A stretch of 64,000 nt of DNA from Acinetobacter piscicola (GCF_015218165.1 NZ_CP048660.1:120102-184101), one strand, 5' to 3'. Counted from the first letter of the stretch, positions 22,801 through 27,736 are shown. Notes: a model not told the origin generated them from the letters alone. Translations and numbers: made by a program.

Positions 22801-24139
22801 TTGGTGCATCATTCACCGCAGTCACCAACGGATCGACGTTGGCAGCCGTGCCGTCCACCTTGCCGTCATTCGGAGTGAGCGTGAATGCAGGCAGATCCTC
22901 ACCCTTGTTGACTAGGGCCAAGCCGGCCGCAGTCAAGACCACGGTGTTGCCGTCCAGTGCGTAGTTGATGGTGTCACTCAACGTCACCGTTACCGTATTA
23001 CCGTCTTCGTCGTTGGTGCTGAACGTCGCTACCACCGAGCCGACCGCATTGCCAGCAGCGTCTTCGGTGAAGTTATTCGTCTGTGTAATCGTGATCGTTG
23101 GTGCATCATTCACCGCAGTCACCAACGGATCGACGTTGGCAGCCGTGCCGTCCACCTTGCCGTCATTCGGAGTGAGCGTGAATGCAGGCAGATCCTCACC
23201 CTTGTTGACTAGGGCCAAGCCGGCCGCAGTCAAGACCACGGTGTTGCCGTCCAGTGCGTAGTTGATGGTGTCACTCAACGTCACCGTTACCGTATTACCG
23301 TCTTCGTCGTTGGTGCTGAACGTCGCTACCACCGAGCCGACCGCATTGCCAGCAGCGTCTTCGGTGAAGTTATTCGTCTGTGTAATCGTGATCGTTGGTG
23401 CATCATTCACCGCAGTCACCAACGGATCGACGTTGGCAGCCGTGCCGTCCACCTTGCCGTCATTCGGAGTGAGCGTGAATGCAGGCAGATCCTCACCCTT
23501 GTTGACTAGGGCCAAGCCGGCCGCAGTCAAGACCACGGTGTTGCCGTCCAGTGCGTAGTTGATGGTGTCACTCAACGTCACCGTCACAGGGTCGTTTTCT
23601 TCGTCAGCTGTGGTGAACGTCGCTACCACCGAGCCGACCGCATTGCCAGCGGCGTCTTCGGTGAAGTTATTCGTCTGTGTAATCGTGATCGTTGGTGCAT
23701 CATTAATAGTATCTTTCTGAATATTTTTATCATCATTATGGTCAATAATCGCAGCAGCACCACCAACAACACCCGCACCCACCAACCAAGGTAACAATCC
23801 AACAAGCTTACTGCCTTCAACTGCTGGCAATAATGCTTCTAATCCTGAAATTTCTTTAAAACCAGAAAGACCATCAAACCAATAAAGAACACAACCATCT
23901 TCTTCAAAAACTAAATCTGATGTAACCCCTTCCGCATCTACAACAAAGAAGTTCTCAATAACAATAACTTCTCCATTTTTGAGCTTTAAAATTAAATTAT
24001 TTCCATCACGAATGAATTCCGCAACATCATCACGATTCATTTTTGTATGAACAATACTTGATTCAGACAAAACAATACATTCAGCATTGACGCTGACTTT
24101 ATTTAGAGAGTCTTTTTCAATTACTATAAAATTACTCAT
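1811..24139 (-). CDS. Giant Bap-like, type I secreted RTX adhesin with 54 Ig-like repeats
   Basis: About 7,440 residues. The ATG at 24139 is preferred over the adjoining GTG at 24142; no strong RBS is seen. The N-terminus (residues 1-~140) has no Sec signal and resembles the BapA/LapF prefix domain: acidic, with VIVIENFFV and then a hydrophobic glycine-rich LLPWLVGAGVVGGAA. Residues ~145-5490 are 54 modules of 99 aa starting NDAPTITITQ and carrying acidic DEDG or DEEN loops, as in cadherin/VCBS-like Ca-binding domains. More varied Ig-like domains follow to ~6750, then a PA14-like segment (~6880-6970), RTX nonapeptides near 7300-7330 (GGAGSDILNGGSGNDTL) and a C-terminal type I secretion region. 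The expected role is surface adhesion or biofilm formation through an ABC exporter, none of which is encoded here. Repeats are visibly G+C-rich; both termini are A+T-rich. Confidence 0.93.
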   Translation of the reverse strand: MSNFIVIEKDSLNKVSVNAECIVLSESSIVHTKMNRDDVAEFIRDGNNLILKLKNGEVIVIENFFVVDAEGVTSDLVFEEDGCVLYWFDGLSGFKEISGLEALLPAVEGSKLVGLLPWLVGAGVVGGAAAIIDHNDDKNIQKDTINDAPTITITQTNNFTEDAAGNAVGSVVATFTTADEENDPVTVTLSDTINYALDGNTVVLTAAGLALVNKGEDLPAFTLTPNDGKVDGTAANVDPLVTAVNDAPTITITQTNNFTEDAAGNAVGSVVATFSTNDEDGNTVTVTLSDTINYALDGNTVVLTAAGLALVNKGEDLPAFTLTPNDGKVDGTAANVDPLVTAVNDAPTITITQTNNFTEDAAGNAVGSVVATFSTNDEDGNTVTVTLSDTINYALDGNTVVLTAAGLALVNKGEDLPAFTLTPNDGKVDGTAANVDPLVTAVNDAPTITITQTNNFTEDAAGNAVGSVVATFSTNDEDGNTVTVTLSDTINYALDGNTVVLTAAGLALVNKGEDLPAFTLTPNDGKVDGTAANVDPLVTAVNDAPTITITQTNNFTEDAAGNAVGSVVATFSTNDEDGNTVTVTLSDTINYALDGNTVVLTAAGLALVNKGEDLPAFTLTPNDGKVDGTAANVDPLVTAVNDAPTITITQTNNFTEDAAGNAVGSVVATFSTNDEDGNTVTVTLSDTINYALDGNTVVLTAAGLALVNKGEDLPAFTLTPNDGKVDGTAANVDPLVTAVNDAPTITITQTNNFTEDAAGNAVGSVVATFSTNDEDGNTVTVTLSDTINYALDGNTVVLTAAGLALVNKGEDLPAFTLTPNDGKVDGTAANVDPLVTAVNDAPTITITQTNNFTEDAAGNAVGSVVATFSTNDEDGNTVTVTLSDTINYALDGNTVVLTAAGLALVNKGEDLPAFTLTPNDGKVDGTAANVDPLVTAVNDAPTITITQTNNFTEDAAGNAVGSVVATFSTNDEDGNTVTVTLSDTINYALDGNTVVLTAAGLALVNKGEDLPAFTLTPNDGKVDGTAANVDPLVTAVNDAPTITITQTNNFTEDAAGNAVGSVVATFSTNDEDGNTVTVTLSDTINYALDGNTVVLTAAGLALVNKGEDLPAFTLTPNDGKVDGTAANVDPLVTAVNDAPTITITQTNNFTEDAAGNAVGSVVATFSTNDEDGNTVTVTLSDTINYALDGNTVVLTAAGLALVNKGEDLPAFTLTPNDGKVDGTAANVDPLVTAVNDAPTITITQTNNFTEDAAGNAVGSVVATFSTNDEDGNTVTVTLSDTINYALDGNTVVLTAAGLALVNKGEDLPAFTLTPNDGKVDGTAANVDPLVTAVNDAPTITITQTNNFTEDAAGNAVGSVVATFSTNDEDGNTVTVTLSDTINYALDGNTVVLTAAGLALVNKGEDLPAFTLTPNDGKVDGTAANVDPLVTAVNDAPTITITQTNNFTEDAAGNAVGSVVATFSTNDEDGNTVTVTLSDTINYALDGNTVVLTAAGLALVNKGEDLPAFTLTPNDGKVDGTAANVDPLVTAVNDAPTITITQTNNFTEDAAGNAVGSVVATFSTNDEDGNTVTVTLSDTINYALDGNTVVLTAAGLALVNKGEDLPAFTLTPNDGKVDGTAANVDPLVTAVNDAPTITITQTNNFTEDAAGNAVGSVVATFSTNDEDGNTVTVTLSDTINYALDGNTVVLTAAGLALVNKGEDLPAFTLTPNDGKVDGTAANVDPLVTAVNDAPTITITQTNNFTEDAAGNAVGSVVATFSTNDEDGNTVTVTLSDTINYALDGNTVVLTAAGLALVNKGEDLPAFTLTPNDGKVDGTAANVDPLVTAVNDAPTITITQTNNFTEDAAGNAVGSVVATFSTNDEDGNTVTVTLSDTINYALDGNTVVLTAAGLALVNKGEDLPAFTLTPNDGKVDGTAANVDPLVTAVNDAPTITITQTNNFTEDAAGNAVGSVVATFSTNDEDGNTVTVTLSDTINYALDGNTVVLTAAGLALVNKGEDLPAFTLTPNDGKVDGTAANVDPLVTAVNDAPTITITQTNNFTEDAAGNAVGSVVATFSTNDEDGNTVTVTLSDTINYALDGNTVVLTAAGLALVNKGEDLPAFTLTPNDGKVDGTAANVDPLVTAVNDAPTITITQTNNFTEDAAGNAVGSVVATFSTNDEDGNTVTVTLSDTINYALDGNTVVLTAAGLALVNKGEDLPAFTLTPNDGKVDGTAANVDPLVTAVNDAPTITITQTNNFTEDAAGNAVGSVVATFSTNDEDGNTVTVTLSDTINYALDGNTVVLTAAGLALVNKGEDLPAFTLTPNDGKVDGTAANVDPLVTAVNDAPTITITQTNNFTEDAAGNAVGSVVATFSTNDEDGNTVTVTLSDTINYALDGNTVVLTAAGLALVNKGEDLPAFTLTPNDGKVDGTAANVDPLVTAVNDAPTITITQTNNFTEDAAGNAVGSVVATFSTNDEDGNTVTVTLSDTINYALDGNTVVLTAAGLALVNKGEDLPAFTLTPNDGKVDGTAANVDPLVTAVNDAPTITITQTNNFTEDAAGNAVGSVVATFSTNDEDGNTVTVTLSDTINYALDGNTVVLTAAGLALVNKGEDLPAFTLTPNDGKVDGTAANVDPLVTAVNDAPTITITQTNNFTEDAAGNAVGSVVATFSTNDEDGNTVTVTLSDTINYALDGNTVVLTAAGLALVNKGEDLPAFTLTPNDGKVDGTAANVDPLVTAVNDAPTITITQTNNFTEDAAGNAVGSVVATFSTNDEDGNTVTVTLSDTINYALDGNTVVLTAAGLALVNKGEDLPAFTLTPNDGKVDGTAANVDPLVTAVNDAPTITITQTNNFTEDAAGNAVGSVVATFSTNDEDGNTVTVTLSDTINYALDGNTVVLTAAGLALVNKGEDLPAFTLTPNDGKVDGTAANVDPLVTAVNDAPTITITQTNNFTEDAAGNAVGSVVATFSTNDEDGNTVTVTLSDTINYALDGNTVVLTAAGLALVNKGEDLPAFTLTPNDGKVDGTAANVDPLVTAVNDAPTITITQTNNFTEDAAGNAVGSVVATFSTNDEDGNTVTVTLSDTINYALDGNTVVLTAAGLALVNKGEDLPAFTLTPNDGKVDGTAANVDPLVTAVNDAPTITITQTNNFTEDAAGNAVGSVVATFSTNDEDGNTVTVTLSDTINYALDGNTVVLTAAGLALVNKGEDLPAFTLTPNDGKVDGTAANVDPLVTAVNDAPTITITQTNNFTEDAAGNAVGSVVATFSTNDEDGNTVTVTLSDTINYALDGNTVVLTAAGLALVNKGEDLPAFTLTPNDGKVDGTAANVDPLVTAVNDAPTITITQTNNFTEDAAGNAVGSVVATFSTNDEDGNTVTVTLSDTINYALDGNTVVLTAAGLALVNKGEDLPAFTLTPNDGKVDGTAANVDPLVTAVNDAPTITITQTNNFTEDAAGNAVGSVVATFSTNDEDGNTVTVTLSDTINYALDGNTVVLTAAGLALVNKGEDLPAFTLTPNDGKVDGTAANVDPLVTAVNDAPTITITQTNNFTEDAAGNAVGSVVATFSTNDEDGNTVTVTLSDTINYALDGNTVVLTAAGLALVNKGEDLPAFTLTPNDGKVDGTAANVDPLVTAVNDAPTITITQTNNFTEDAAGNAVGSVVATFSTNDEDGNTVTVTLSDTINYALDGNTVVLTAAGLALVNKGEDLPAFTLTPNDGKVDGTAANVDPLVTAVNDAPTITITQTNNFTEDAAGNAVGSVVATFSTNDEDGNTVTVTLSDTINYALDGNTVVLTAAGLALVNKGEDLPAFTLTPNDGKVDGTAANVDPLVTAVNDAPTITITQTNNFTEDAAGNAVGSVVATFSTNDEDGNTVTVTLSDTINYALDGNTVVLTAAGLALVNKGEDLPAFTLTPNDGKVDGTAANVDPLVTAVNDAPTITITQTNNFTEDAAGNAVGSVVATFSTNDEDGNTVTVTLSDTINYALDGNTVVLTAAGLALVNKGEDLPAFTLTPNDGKVDGTAANVDPLVTAVNDAPTITITQTNNFTEDAAGNAVGSVVATFSTNDEDGNTVTVTLSDTINYALDGNTVVLTAAGLALVNKGEDLPAFTLTPNDGKVDGTAANVDPLVTAVNDAPTITITQTNNFTEDAAGNAVGSVVATFSTNDEDGNTVTVTLSDTINYALDGNTVVLTAAGLALVNKGEDLPAFTLTPNDGKVDGTAANVDPLVTAVNDAPTITITQTNNFTEDAAGNAVGSVVATFSTNDEDGNTVTVTLSDTINYALDGNTVVLTAAGLALVNKGEDLPAFTLTPNDGKVDGTAANVDPLVTAVNDAPTITITQTNNFTEDAAGNAVGSVVATFSTNDEDGNTVTVTLSDTINYALDGNTVVLTAAGLALVNKGEDLPAFTLTPNDGKVDGTAANVDPLVTAVNDAPTITITQTNNFTEDAAGNAVGSVVATFSTNDEDGNTVTVTLSDTINYALDGNTVVLTAAGLALVNKGEDLPAFTLTPNDGKVDGTAANVDPLVTAVNDAPTITITQTNNFTEDAAGNAVGSVVATFSTNDEDGNTVTVTLSDTINYALDGNTVVLTAAGLALVNKGEDLPAFTLTPNDGKVDGTAANVDPLVTAVNDAPTITITQTNNFTEDAAGNAVGSVVATFSTNDEDGNTVTVTLSDTINYALDGNTVVLTAAGLALVNKGEDLPAFTLTPNDGKVDGTAANVDPLVTAVNDAPTITITQTNNFTEDAAGNAVGSVVATFSTNDEDGNTVTVTLSDTINYALDGNTVVLTAAGLALVNKGEDLPAFTLTPNDGKVDGTAANVDPLVTAVNDAPTITITQTNNFTEDAAGNAVGSVVATFSTNDEDGNTVTVTLSDTINYALDGNTVVLTAAGLALVNKGEDLPAFTLTPNDGKVDGTAANVDPLVTAVNDAPTITITQTNNFTEDAAGNAVGSVVATFSTNDEDGNTVTVTLSDTINYALDGNTVVLTAAGLALVNKGEDLPAFTLTPNDGKVDGTAANVDPLVTAVNDAPTITITQTNNFTEDAAGNAVGSVVATFSTNDEDGNTVTVTLSDTINYALDGNTVVLTAAGLALVNKGEDLPAFTLTPNDGKVDGTAANVDPLVTAVNDAPTITITQTNNFTEDAAGNAVGSVVATFSTNDEDGNTVTVTLSDTINYALDGNTVVLTAAGLALVNKGEDLPAFTLTPNDGKVDGTAANVDPLVTAVNDAPTITITQTNNFTEDAAGNAVGSVVATFSTNDEDGNTVTVTLSDTINYALDGNTVVLTAAGLALVNKGEDLPAFTLTPNDGKVDGTAANVDPLVTAVNDAPTITITQTNNFTEDAAGNAVGSVVATFSTNDEDGNTVTVTLSDTINYALDGNTVVLTAAGLALVNKGEDLPAFTLTPNDGKVDGTAANVDPLVTAVNDAPTITITQTNNFTEDAAGNAVGSVVATFTTADEENDPVTVTLSDTTNYALDGNTVVLTEAGLALVNKGEDLPAFTLTPNDGEVNGTAANVDPSVTALPRPTITLEPITGDNVINKSESERDNVPVTGTVGDDAKVDDIVTLAVNGKTFTGKVYDDNGILRFSIDVPGGILATTTSITASVSTADAAGNVGTGSTDHTYSVDREAIITITGSLAVDDVINETESGKPLVISGTTDAEVGQVIKVQIGGKSYTFKIVDASGNWNVTVPVEDVALLTGSPQITASVTDSAGNYAQDLHTITVDRMPPAVKITVDPGVLNGVGVANSGELTINFTEVPYDSAGNALSAAEVLALLGNPANLTLDTLSTSDGGLTWTGMVTAATNTETTVSLEIAAGSYYDQAGNAGGNGNGKVNIDTIAPTIAIHGPLAGDDVINAAESQQDLTISGTTTGVENGQKVTVTVGGKTYTATVTDNAWSVTVPAEAVGELPTTGSVSVTADVSDKAGNPATQATHLVRVDTEEPIITITTVADDNNIVEWDEKTTDGFIVAGTASGVPTDAVVIVTFKDASGNPILGADNNPISVTGTVDASGNWSAEVTKEQAALLKDGTTTATVSDAAGNSASDDQAYTVAAPPAPVITGYYDNIEYVQGSASAQAALDGTTTVSGSVLDRYGEALTGFDTPTTLAGTYGTFIFNTATGEWSYVLNTGLAGALAASNAPLNDQLTVTRSDGKQYQVQVAIHDMFPPGVATVTATTVALKDENLINSSEVEGQLNGTVTGTSLVTGVTVDGQPVTIGQTLELPDKGAITVYGDGHYTFEPYDHGASITLDYTVDGSTPQTTTIVDNSVVYSNDVMGRITGAVDAPDGQVTLRLYANKQSTDDSAPGPQGYPNGADVVVTVSDGQWTISPDQLREVLQTIWWADQLRGDDEIYLQVKLVDTVTGHVSKVSEKYTFVADTYAPQATHVDYVAPESTGFGHVTALVSGDLTNAKQTHADIGDKVEVYYDGEFYGEGIVGSLAPGYGQYLQINVALNQALPIDYNSDLLKVHVTDKAGNTGTSDSGTVTPAPENLPTPIVVAYVDSVTGSNGVGGSGDTGDVGYNGLTNDRQGSIRGTIDLDAAGGDEVDEIWVTVRGLGPIRIEVPESASGVWTWTITSERLALLTTTGTLGDGSVEVVARAYNSDSNSTGLASAPFVFTVDGTPPTVSVSVDDVNLTGAETVMVTFTFNEAPQGFVVGDITTTGGTVSNLQQVSPLVWTATFAPTAGYEGAASVTLAAGSYADAAGNAGLAGNVVGMTVDTRAPVNTVPVAQTVNEDTTLSLSTVQVADTNLASVQLSVGNGVMKVTLQTGASISAGSNGSGTLTLVGSEAAINATLQTLTYQGNTHWSGIDTLAVVSKDNFGQTANNTTTINVTPVADAPTLTLTPPPVVESPVDNGLVRTSYTGLNIGGNGGNGVSVTELLVGFTVASSGTSTTVTNANVNISNGLTANAGVKMSGLIYLEAGKSYTFGGTADDSAAIVVGGITVASGRWGISSTSPDGSSGSGKFQGTFTPSASGYYTLDIYVHNQSGDGGYSILFKEGLNPAAVLSTTSAQLFTNVAAIEAAGGELGSLSNGTGGYGYYKAYGANEGEAGTAIKISSIAAGLVDTDGSETLAVWVKNIPVGAKLSDGSNSFTATSGNTQVDVQSWNKATLTYTPPINASTGAVTLQVEAITTEVGNPSSTASTTGSLVVQVHAVEPVVLGAFSGGVLGNTSAWTVTEGTVAINSDGRLVIDDSSNNGGNNAIATSAAFTVNHAGSTLTFNQWTSEARNGDSVSYRLQKQNVNGTWSNVTGGDGTHNFTNDTNLSNQSITRTIDEAGTYRLVFTVADNSRWGNLTLQVDNITLTPPQNIAGRGASAESFVADSFGEDLLMSGLENDSLNGGAGSDILNGGSGNDTLIGGSGSDTAIYAVLNAADATAGNATDTWKDFHFGDTTVDSKADKIEFSVDFFIGLLGDNSNIADYISVTEDGYNVVVSVDRDSLATAYNSTELLVLENQAGLTLEQLLANGQIIIG
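7667..23704 (-). repeat. Tandem array of 54 x 297-bp repeats
   Basis: The array spans exactly 54 units of 297 bp (99 codons each). The first unit (near 23,600) carries the TTADEENDP variant. The last (near 7,700) carries TTADEENDP plus Thr, Glu and Asn substitutions. The ~52 internal units appear identical: translations of both the coding frame and an overlapping opposite-strand frame are the same in every unit. Such uniformity implies very recent expansion or active homogenisation. The copy number is liable to slippage and assembly error. Confidence 0.95.
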
Positions 24140-24186
24140 CACACACCCAATAGATAAATTAAATAATTCTTAGATTTAAATGTTAA

Positions 24187-25043
24187 TTACTTAGATAAGC
24201 CTGTAATTTCAACCGTTACTCGGCGATCTGGCTGCAAACATGCATGTAATGCTTCTCGCGGCAAACTGACTACTGTTTTTCATCAAAACAACTATTAGTC
24301 ACTGGTTGACGCTTGCCTGCACTTGCTGTCGAAATCACATTCCCTACCACACCATTTTGAATCAATAGGTTACGCACCGTATCTGCACGGTTTTGGCCCA
24401 ATTGATTGTTATAACTATCACTTCCCAAACGATCTGTATGGCCAACTAACTTAATTTGACTCACTGAAACAAAGTTGTTGCGAATTTGCGATGCAACGTC
24501 TAGTACTTCTTGACGGCCTTTTGGTAATAAATCATTCAAAGAAGAACCATCAAATTTAAATAAAGTATCTGCTGCTAGATCCACTCGAATTGTATGCTCC
24601 TGTGCAACAACCTGTGGTTTTACCTCGCAACTTAATGGCTGGCCATTATTGGAAATAAAAGGCTTACCATCAGCTTTGACAGATAGGACTAATTCATTGC
24701 TCGCTAACTGCCCTACGTTCAAGTCAATATCACAACTCTGGCATGATGCTTCAGTGCAGTTTTTTACTTTGAAATTATACGTCTCAGGTTTTAATGAATA
24801 TTGAGCCGAGTTATTTATATAAAAATTTCCAGCTTTAATACTATCGATATAAAATTCAATTGGGCAATTTTGATTTCCTTCTGTATCACCAGCACATAAG
24901 ACCCCATCTCTTTTTAAACTTATTATTTGATTATTCTTTGTATTTTTTTCTTGAAAACGTAACTCCGAGGGATGCCTATAATTTGATACACAAGCAGTTC
25001 CCCCCATACATATTAAAACTAAAAGCAATAAAACCTTATACAT
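24187..25043 (-). pseudogene. OmpA-family lipoprotein, frameshifted near the C-terminus
   Basis: The ATG at 25043 is chosen because GGAG lies just upstream and it opens a lipoprotein signal (MYKVLLLLVLICMGG then TAC, lipobox Cys about residue 18). The C-terminal OmpA domain shows LFKFDGSSLNDLLPKGRQ, VGHTDRLGSDSYNN and the RADTVRNLL helix, so the protein should bind peptidoglycan. The frame ends early at FDEKQ-stop (24270). Adding one A to the A5 run at 24276-24280 restores TVVSLPREALHACLQPDRRVTVEITGLSK, ending at 24187, and RVTVEI is the normal end of this domain. It is either a true frameshift or a homopolymer error. It lies just upstream of the adhesin gene on the same strand and may be cotranscribed with it. 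Confidence 0.85.
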
Positions 25044-25236
25044 TAACAACTCTCCGCAACACATTAATAATTAACATAAGCCTCTATCATTAATGTAATA
25101 AAATTCACTCTTCCTCATAATTATTGCACATTTGTAGTTAATATATATGTAATTTACAATTTATTTAACACTACCAGAGGTGGTCCCACATGTTTGAACA
25201 ACTAAAAGCTTATTTATAAGTGATACTCTGCTCTAG

Positions 25237-26063
25237 TTAAGCTACCTTATTTTGTTGCGGTAGCTGATCATAGTAAAACTCATTTGGTGTCATTTTGTCT
25301 AGACTCGAATGAGGTCGTTTCAAATTATAAAACTCAAAATATGCACTCAATTGCTTTTTCGCATCTGTGACACTGCTATAAGCTTTGAGATACACCTCTT
25401 CATATTTAACGCTCCGCCATAATCGTTCAACCATCACATTATCAATCCATCGACCTTTACCATCCATACTGATTTGAATGCCATTTGATTTCAATACATC
25501 AATAAATGCATCACTGGTAAATTGACTGCCTTGGTCTGTATTAAATATTTCAGGTCGACCATATTTTTCAATAGCTTCATTTAATGTTTCTATGCAAAAT
25601 GTAACCTCCATACTAATCGATACCCTATGCGCAAGTACCTTGCGGCTATGCCAATCAATCACAGCACATAAATAAAACAAAGCCTTTTGCCATAGGGATA
25701 TACGTTATATCCGTAGACCACACTTGATTACTGCGCTGAATAGCCAATCCTTTGAGCAGATATGGATATTTACGGTGAGCTTGATTAGCCTGGCTTAAAT
25801 TTGGTTTGCAATATAACGCCTGAATACCCATTTTCTTCATTAAAGTACGTGTATGACGTCGTCCTATATGATGCCCTTGAAGATTCAACAAATCACGCAT
25901 CATACGACTGCCTGCAAAAGGATATTGCATATGTAATTCATCAATACATCGCATCAGTTTCAGATCTGATGAGCTAACAGGTTTTGGGCGATAATAATAA
26001 CAACCACGAGAGACTTTCAATAACTTAGCTTTTTAGATACTGAAATCTGAAGTGAGTGGTCGA
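25237..26063 (-). pseudogene. IS3-family transposase OrfB, two frameshifts
   Basis: The DDE integrase is recognisable across two broken frames: SRGCYYYRPKP and HTRTLMKKMGIQ, then STDITYIPMAKGF (first Asp), NTDQGSQFTS (second Asp), NVMVERLWRSVKYEEVY (Glu) and the C-terminal RPHSSLDKMTPNEFYY. One frameshift is in the A-run at 26030-26034 (five where six restores SVSKKAKLLKVSRG). The other is at 25674-25677 (four where three restores AKGFVYLCAVIDWHSRK). Both are homopolymer length changes, so sequencing error is a real alternative to decay. The coordinates cover the part after orfA; the true frame overlaps the orfA end, as in all IS3 elements. Confidence 0.85.
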
Positions 26064-26369
26064 TTAACTTTTGTGGTTGAAGCAGTCCAGTTTCTTCAAC
26101 ACACCTTCTAAAAAATCAATTTCTAATGCCTGCTCACCGATTTTTACATGTAACTTTTTAAGATCAATGGGGGGTTCTGATGGAGCTTTTGATTGATCGA
26201 AAGCTTGTGAGGAAGCTGAGATCAATTGATTTTTCCAGTCAATAATTTGGTTTTGATGAACATTAAACTCAGAACTCAATTCAGCATGTGTTTTTTCTGC
26301 TTTGATCGCAGCAAGTGCTACCTTAGCCTTAAAGTCGTTTGAATGATTTCTTCTTGGTCTACGTGCCAT
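26064..26369 (-). CDS. IS3-family OrfA (HTH protein)
   Basis: About 101 residues. The ATG at 26369 is preferred because GGAG lies 6 nt upstream; a longer frame starts at 26381. MARRPRRNHSNDFKAKVALAAIKAEKT followed by ELSSEFNVHQNQIIDWKNQL is the typical helix-turn-helix of IS3 OrfA, with a C-terminal leucine-rich coiled region (LHVKIGEQALEIDFLEGVL). In this family OrfA binds the IS ends and is fused to OrfB by programmed -1 frameshifting. Confidence 0.88.
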   Translation of the reverse strand: MARRPRRNHSNDFKAKVALAAIKAEKTHAELSSEFNVHQNQIIDWKNQLISASSQAFDQSKAPSEPPIDLKKLHVKIGEQALEIDFLEGVLKKLDCFNHKS

Positions 26370-26535
26370 AAAATACTCCATATATTGATGTTTATAACAT
26401 CATTTGAGGAGCAGAATATCAATTATAGGAGTTGTTCAAATTTCCGGATCCATCTCTGTTGAAATAAACGTTCAATATAACTGTTTTACTAATTAAAGTT
26501 ATAAGTGGTTTCTTGAACTAAGAATAGCCGATAAA

Positions 26536-26556
26536 AGTGTAGCAAGTTGCTACACT
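26536..26556 (-). terminator. Palindrome after rep, identical to the one after parB
   Basis: AGTGTAGCAA and TTGCTACACT form a perfect 10-bp inverted repeat around one base, two bases after the rep stop codon. In the direction of rep transcription it is followed by TTTTA. The same sequence, in the same orientation relative to its gene, ends parB at 30370-30394. Intrinsic termination is the simplest role; a ParB-binding (parS-like) site is an alternative. Confidence 0.6.
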
Positions 26557-26557
26557 C

Positions 26558-27736
26558 CTAGATAATATCCTTTCCGAAAATTTCATTTAGACGATCCTTG
26601 ATGTCTTCCACAAATTTACTATCAGTTTTCAATTTATTTTTCATTTTTCTCTTAAAGTCACTTAAGCTCATTCCAACTTCAGCAAAATCCATTTGAAATA
26701 ATGAATCATTGATAACAACGTTTGCTTGAGAGTCTGTGAGGCAACCTACAGTCTTAAACCACTTTTCAAGCTGTAAATAATTAGCATCATCATTAAAAAT
26801 ATACCATGAACGTACAGTGGTATCGAATTTTGCACCTAGATCTTTTACCTCAGCATTATCTTCAAATGGAACATCTAAGTAGATCTTTAATTTTTCGGCC
26901 TTTTTATTTTCAATTACAGGCTTTTCAAAACCACGATGATGTAGTTTAAATTTTACGCCTACAATAGGGCGTCCTTTTTTAATTGTTTCATATTCTAACT
27001 GTAGATCGGTGTTTTCATTAATTTCAGCTACAATTTTATCTAATACATAACGTCGAAAATCGACCCAACGGTCATATTTAGTTTCATTTATATCAATTAG
27101 AGCTTTGAGATTCTCTAATAATAATGGAACTTCGTAGATTTCTTGAGTCTTAAATTTGAATTCGTTTTTTATGAAATAGGTATAAAGACTCATACTTGCA
27201 ACTGAATCTAGAGCAAATAAATGTTTTAGTTGGTATGTAGTAAAATTACCACCAGCTAATTGAGTAAAGTAAGGTAATACTTCACTGGTAAATCTGATTT
27301 GAAGTGCATTCTTTGAATCATCTTCCCATCTTAACTCACGGATAATAGGGACAACCGAGTGAACTCTTTTAGTCTTTTTCTTTATATCATCTACAGGTTC
27401 TTCAATTACAAAGTGCGCCACACGGGATGAAAGTTCTTTGTAAATTCGATCAATGGCTACATTAATTGAATTTCGCTTACTTAATCCCAGTAATTCAGCT
27501 AAATCATCTTTATACAGATAAATGTATGTTTGTTCACTAATCTCTTTATCGATATGATTCTTCTCACCGTAATTGGCAACAGCCATCGCATATAAAAGTG
27601 CTTTATATTCATTCGCTGACAATTCAATAGGTCGTATCAAACGATTGCTAGTACTTACAACCCCATTGTGACGAATATTACCTATGCAGTACGGGATTGA
27701 ATCCAGCTCTTCTTTGTTATGGCTTAGTTCTGACAT
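26558..27736 (-). CDS. Plasmid replication initiator, Rep_3/RepB family, with DUF5710-like tail
   Basis: 392 residues. Two winged-helix domains typical of Rep_3 initiators are visible: LSANEYKALLYAMAVANYG, YIYLYKDDLAELLGL, ALQIRFTSEVLPYFTQL, FTTYQLKHLFALDSVASMSLYTYF and WVDFRRYVLDKIVAEIN. Proteins of this family bind the iterons and open the origin. Beyond the usual end, residues ~285-330 (YLDVPFEDNAEVKDLGAKFD then WYIF and YLQLEKWF) resemble the small DUF5710 module. The gene faces away from parAB across the iteron region, the normal layout for Acinetobacter theta plasmids. Autoregulation through the iterons is likely. Confidence 0.93.
   Translation of the reverse strand: MSELSHNKEELDSIPYCIGNIRHNGVVSTSNRLIRPIELSANEYKALLYAMAVANYGEKNHIDKEISEQTYIYLYKDDLAELLGLSKRNSINVAIDRIYKELSSRVAHFVIEEPVDDIKKKTKRVHSVVPIIRELRWEDDSKNALQIRFTSEVLPYFTQLAGGNFTTYQLKHLFALDSVASMSLYTYFIKNEFKFKTQEIYEVPLLLENLKALIDINETKYDRWVDFRRYVLDKIVAEINENTDLQLEYETIKKGRPIVGVKFKLHHRGFEKPVIENKKAEKLKIYLDVPFEDNAEVKDLGAKFDTTVRSWYIFNDDANYLQLEKWFKTVGCLTDSQANVVINDSLFQMDFAEVGMSLSDFKRKMKNKLKTDSKFVEDIKDRLNEIFGKDII

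Larger units (their letters stand above)
25193..26440 (-). mobile_element. IS3-family insertion sequence with orfA and frameshifted orfB
   Basis: The element is bounded by inverted repeats beginning TTTGAACAACT at 25193 and ending AGTTGTTCAAA at 26440. Similarity continues inward (left ...GATACTCTGCTC, right GAGCAGAATATC...). Length is ~1.25 kb with orfA and orfB in IS3 arrangement on the minus strand. No clear target duplication is visible. Confidence 0.85.

Noticed and set aside
7818..23558. 53 tandem 98-aa ORFs on the + strand, each identical
   Set aside because: They are shadow frames opposite the repeat array of the giant adhesin; each repeats the 297-bp period and has no RBS. The minus-strand frame is continuous and has recognisable domains.
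7667..23704. CRISPR-like regular repeats
   Set aside because: Unit length is 297 bp, there are no unique spacers, and the units encode protein modules.
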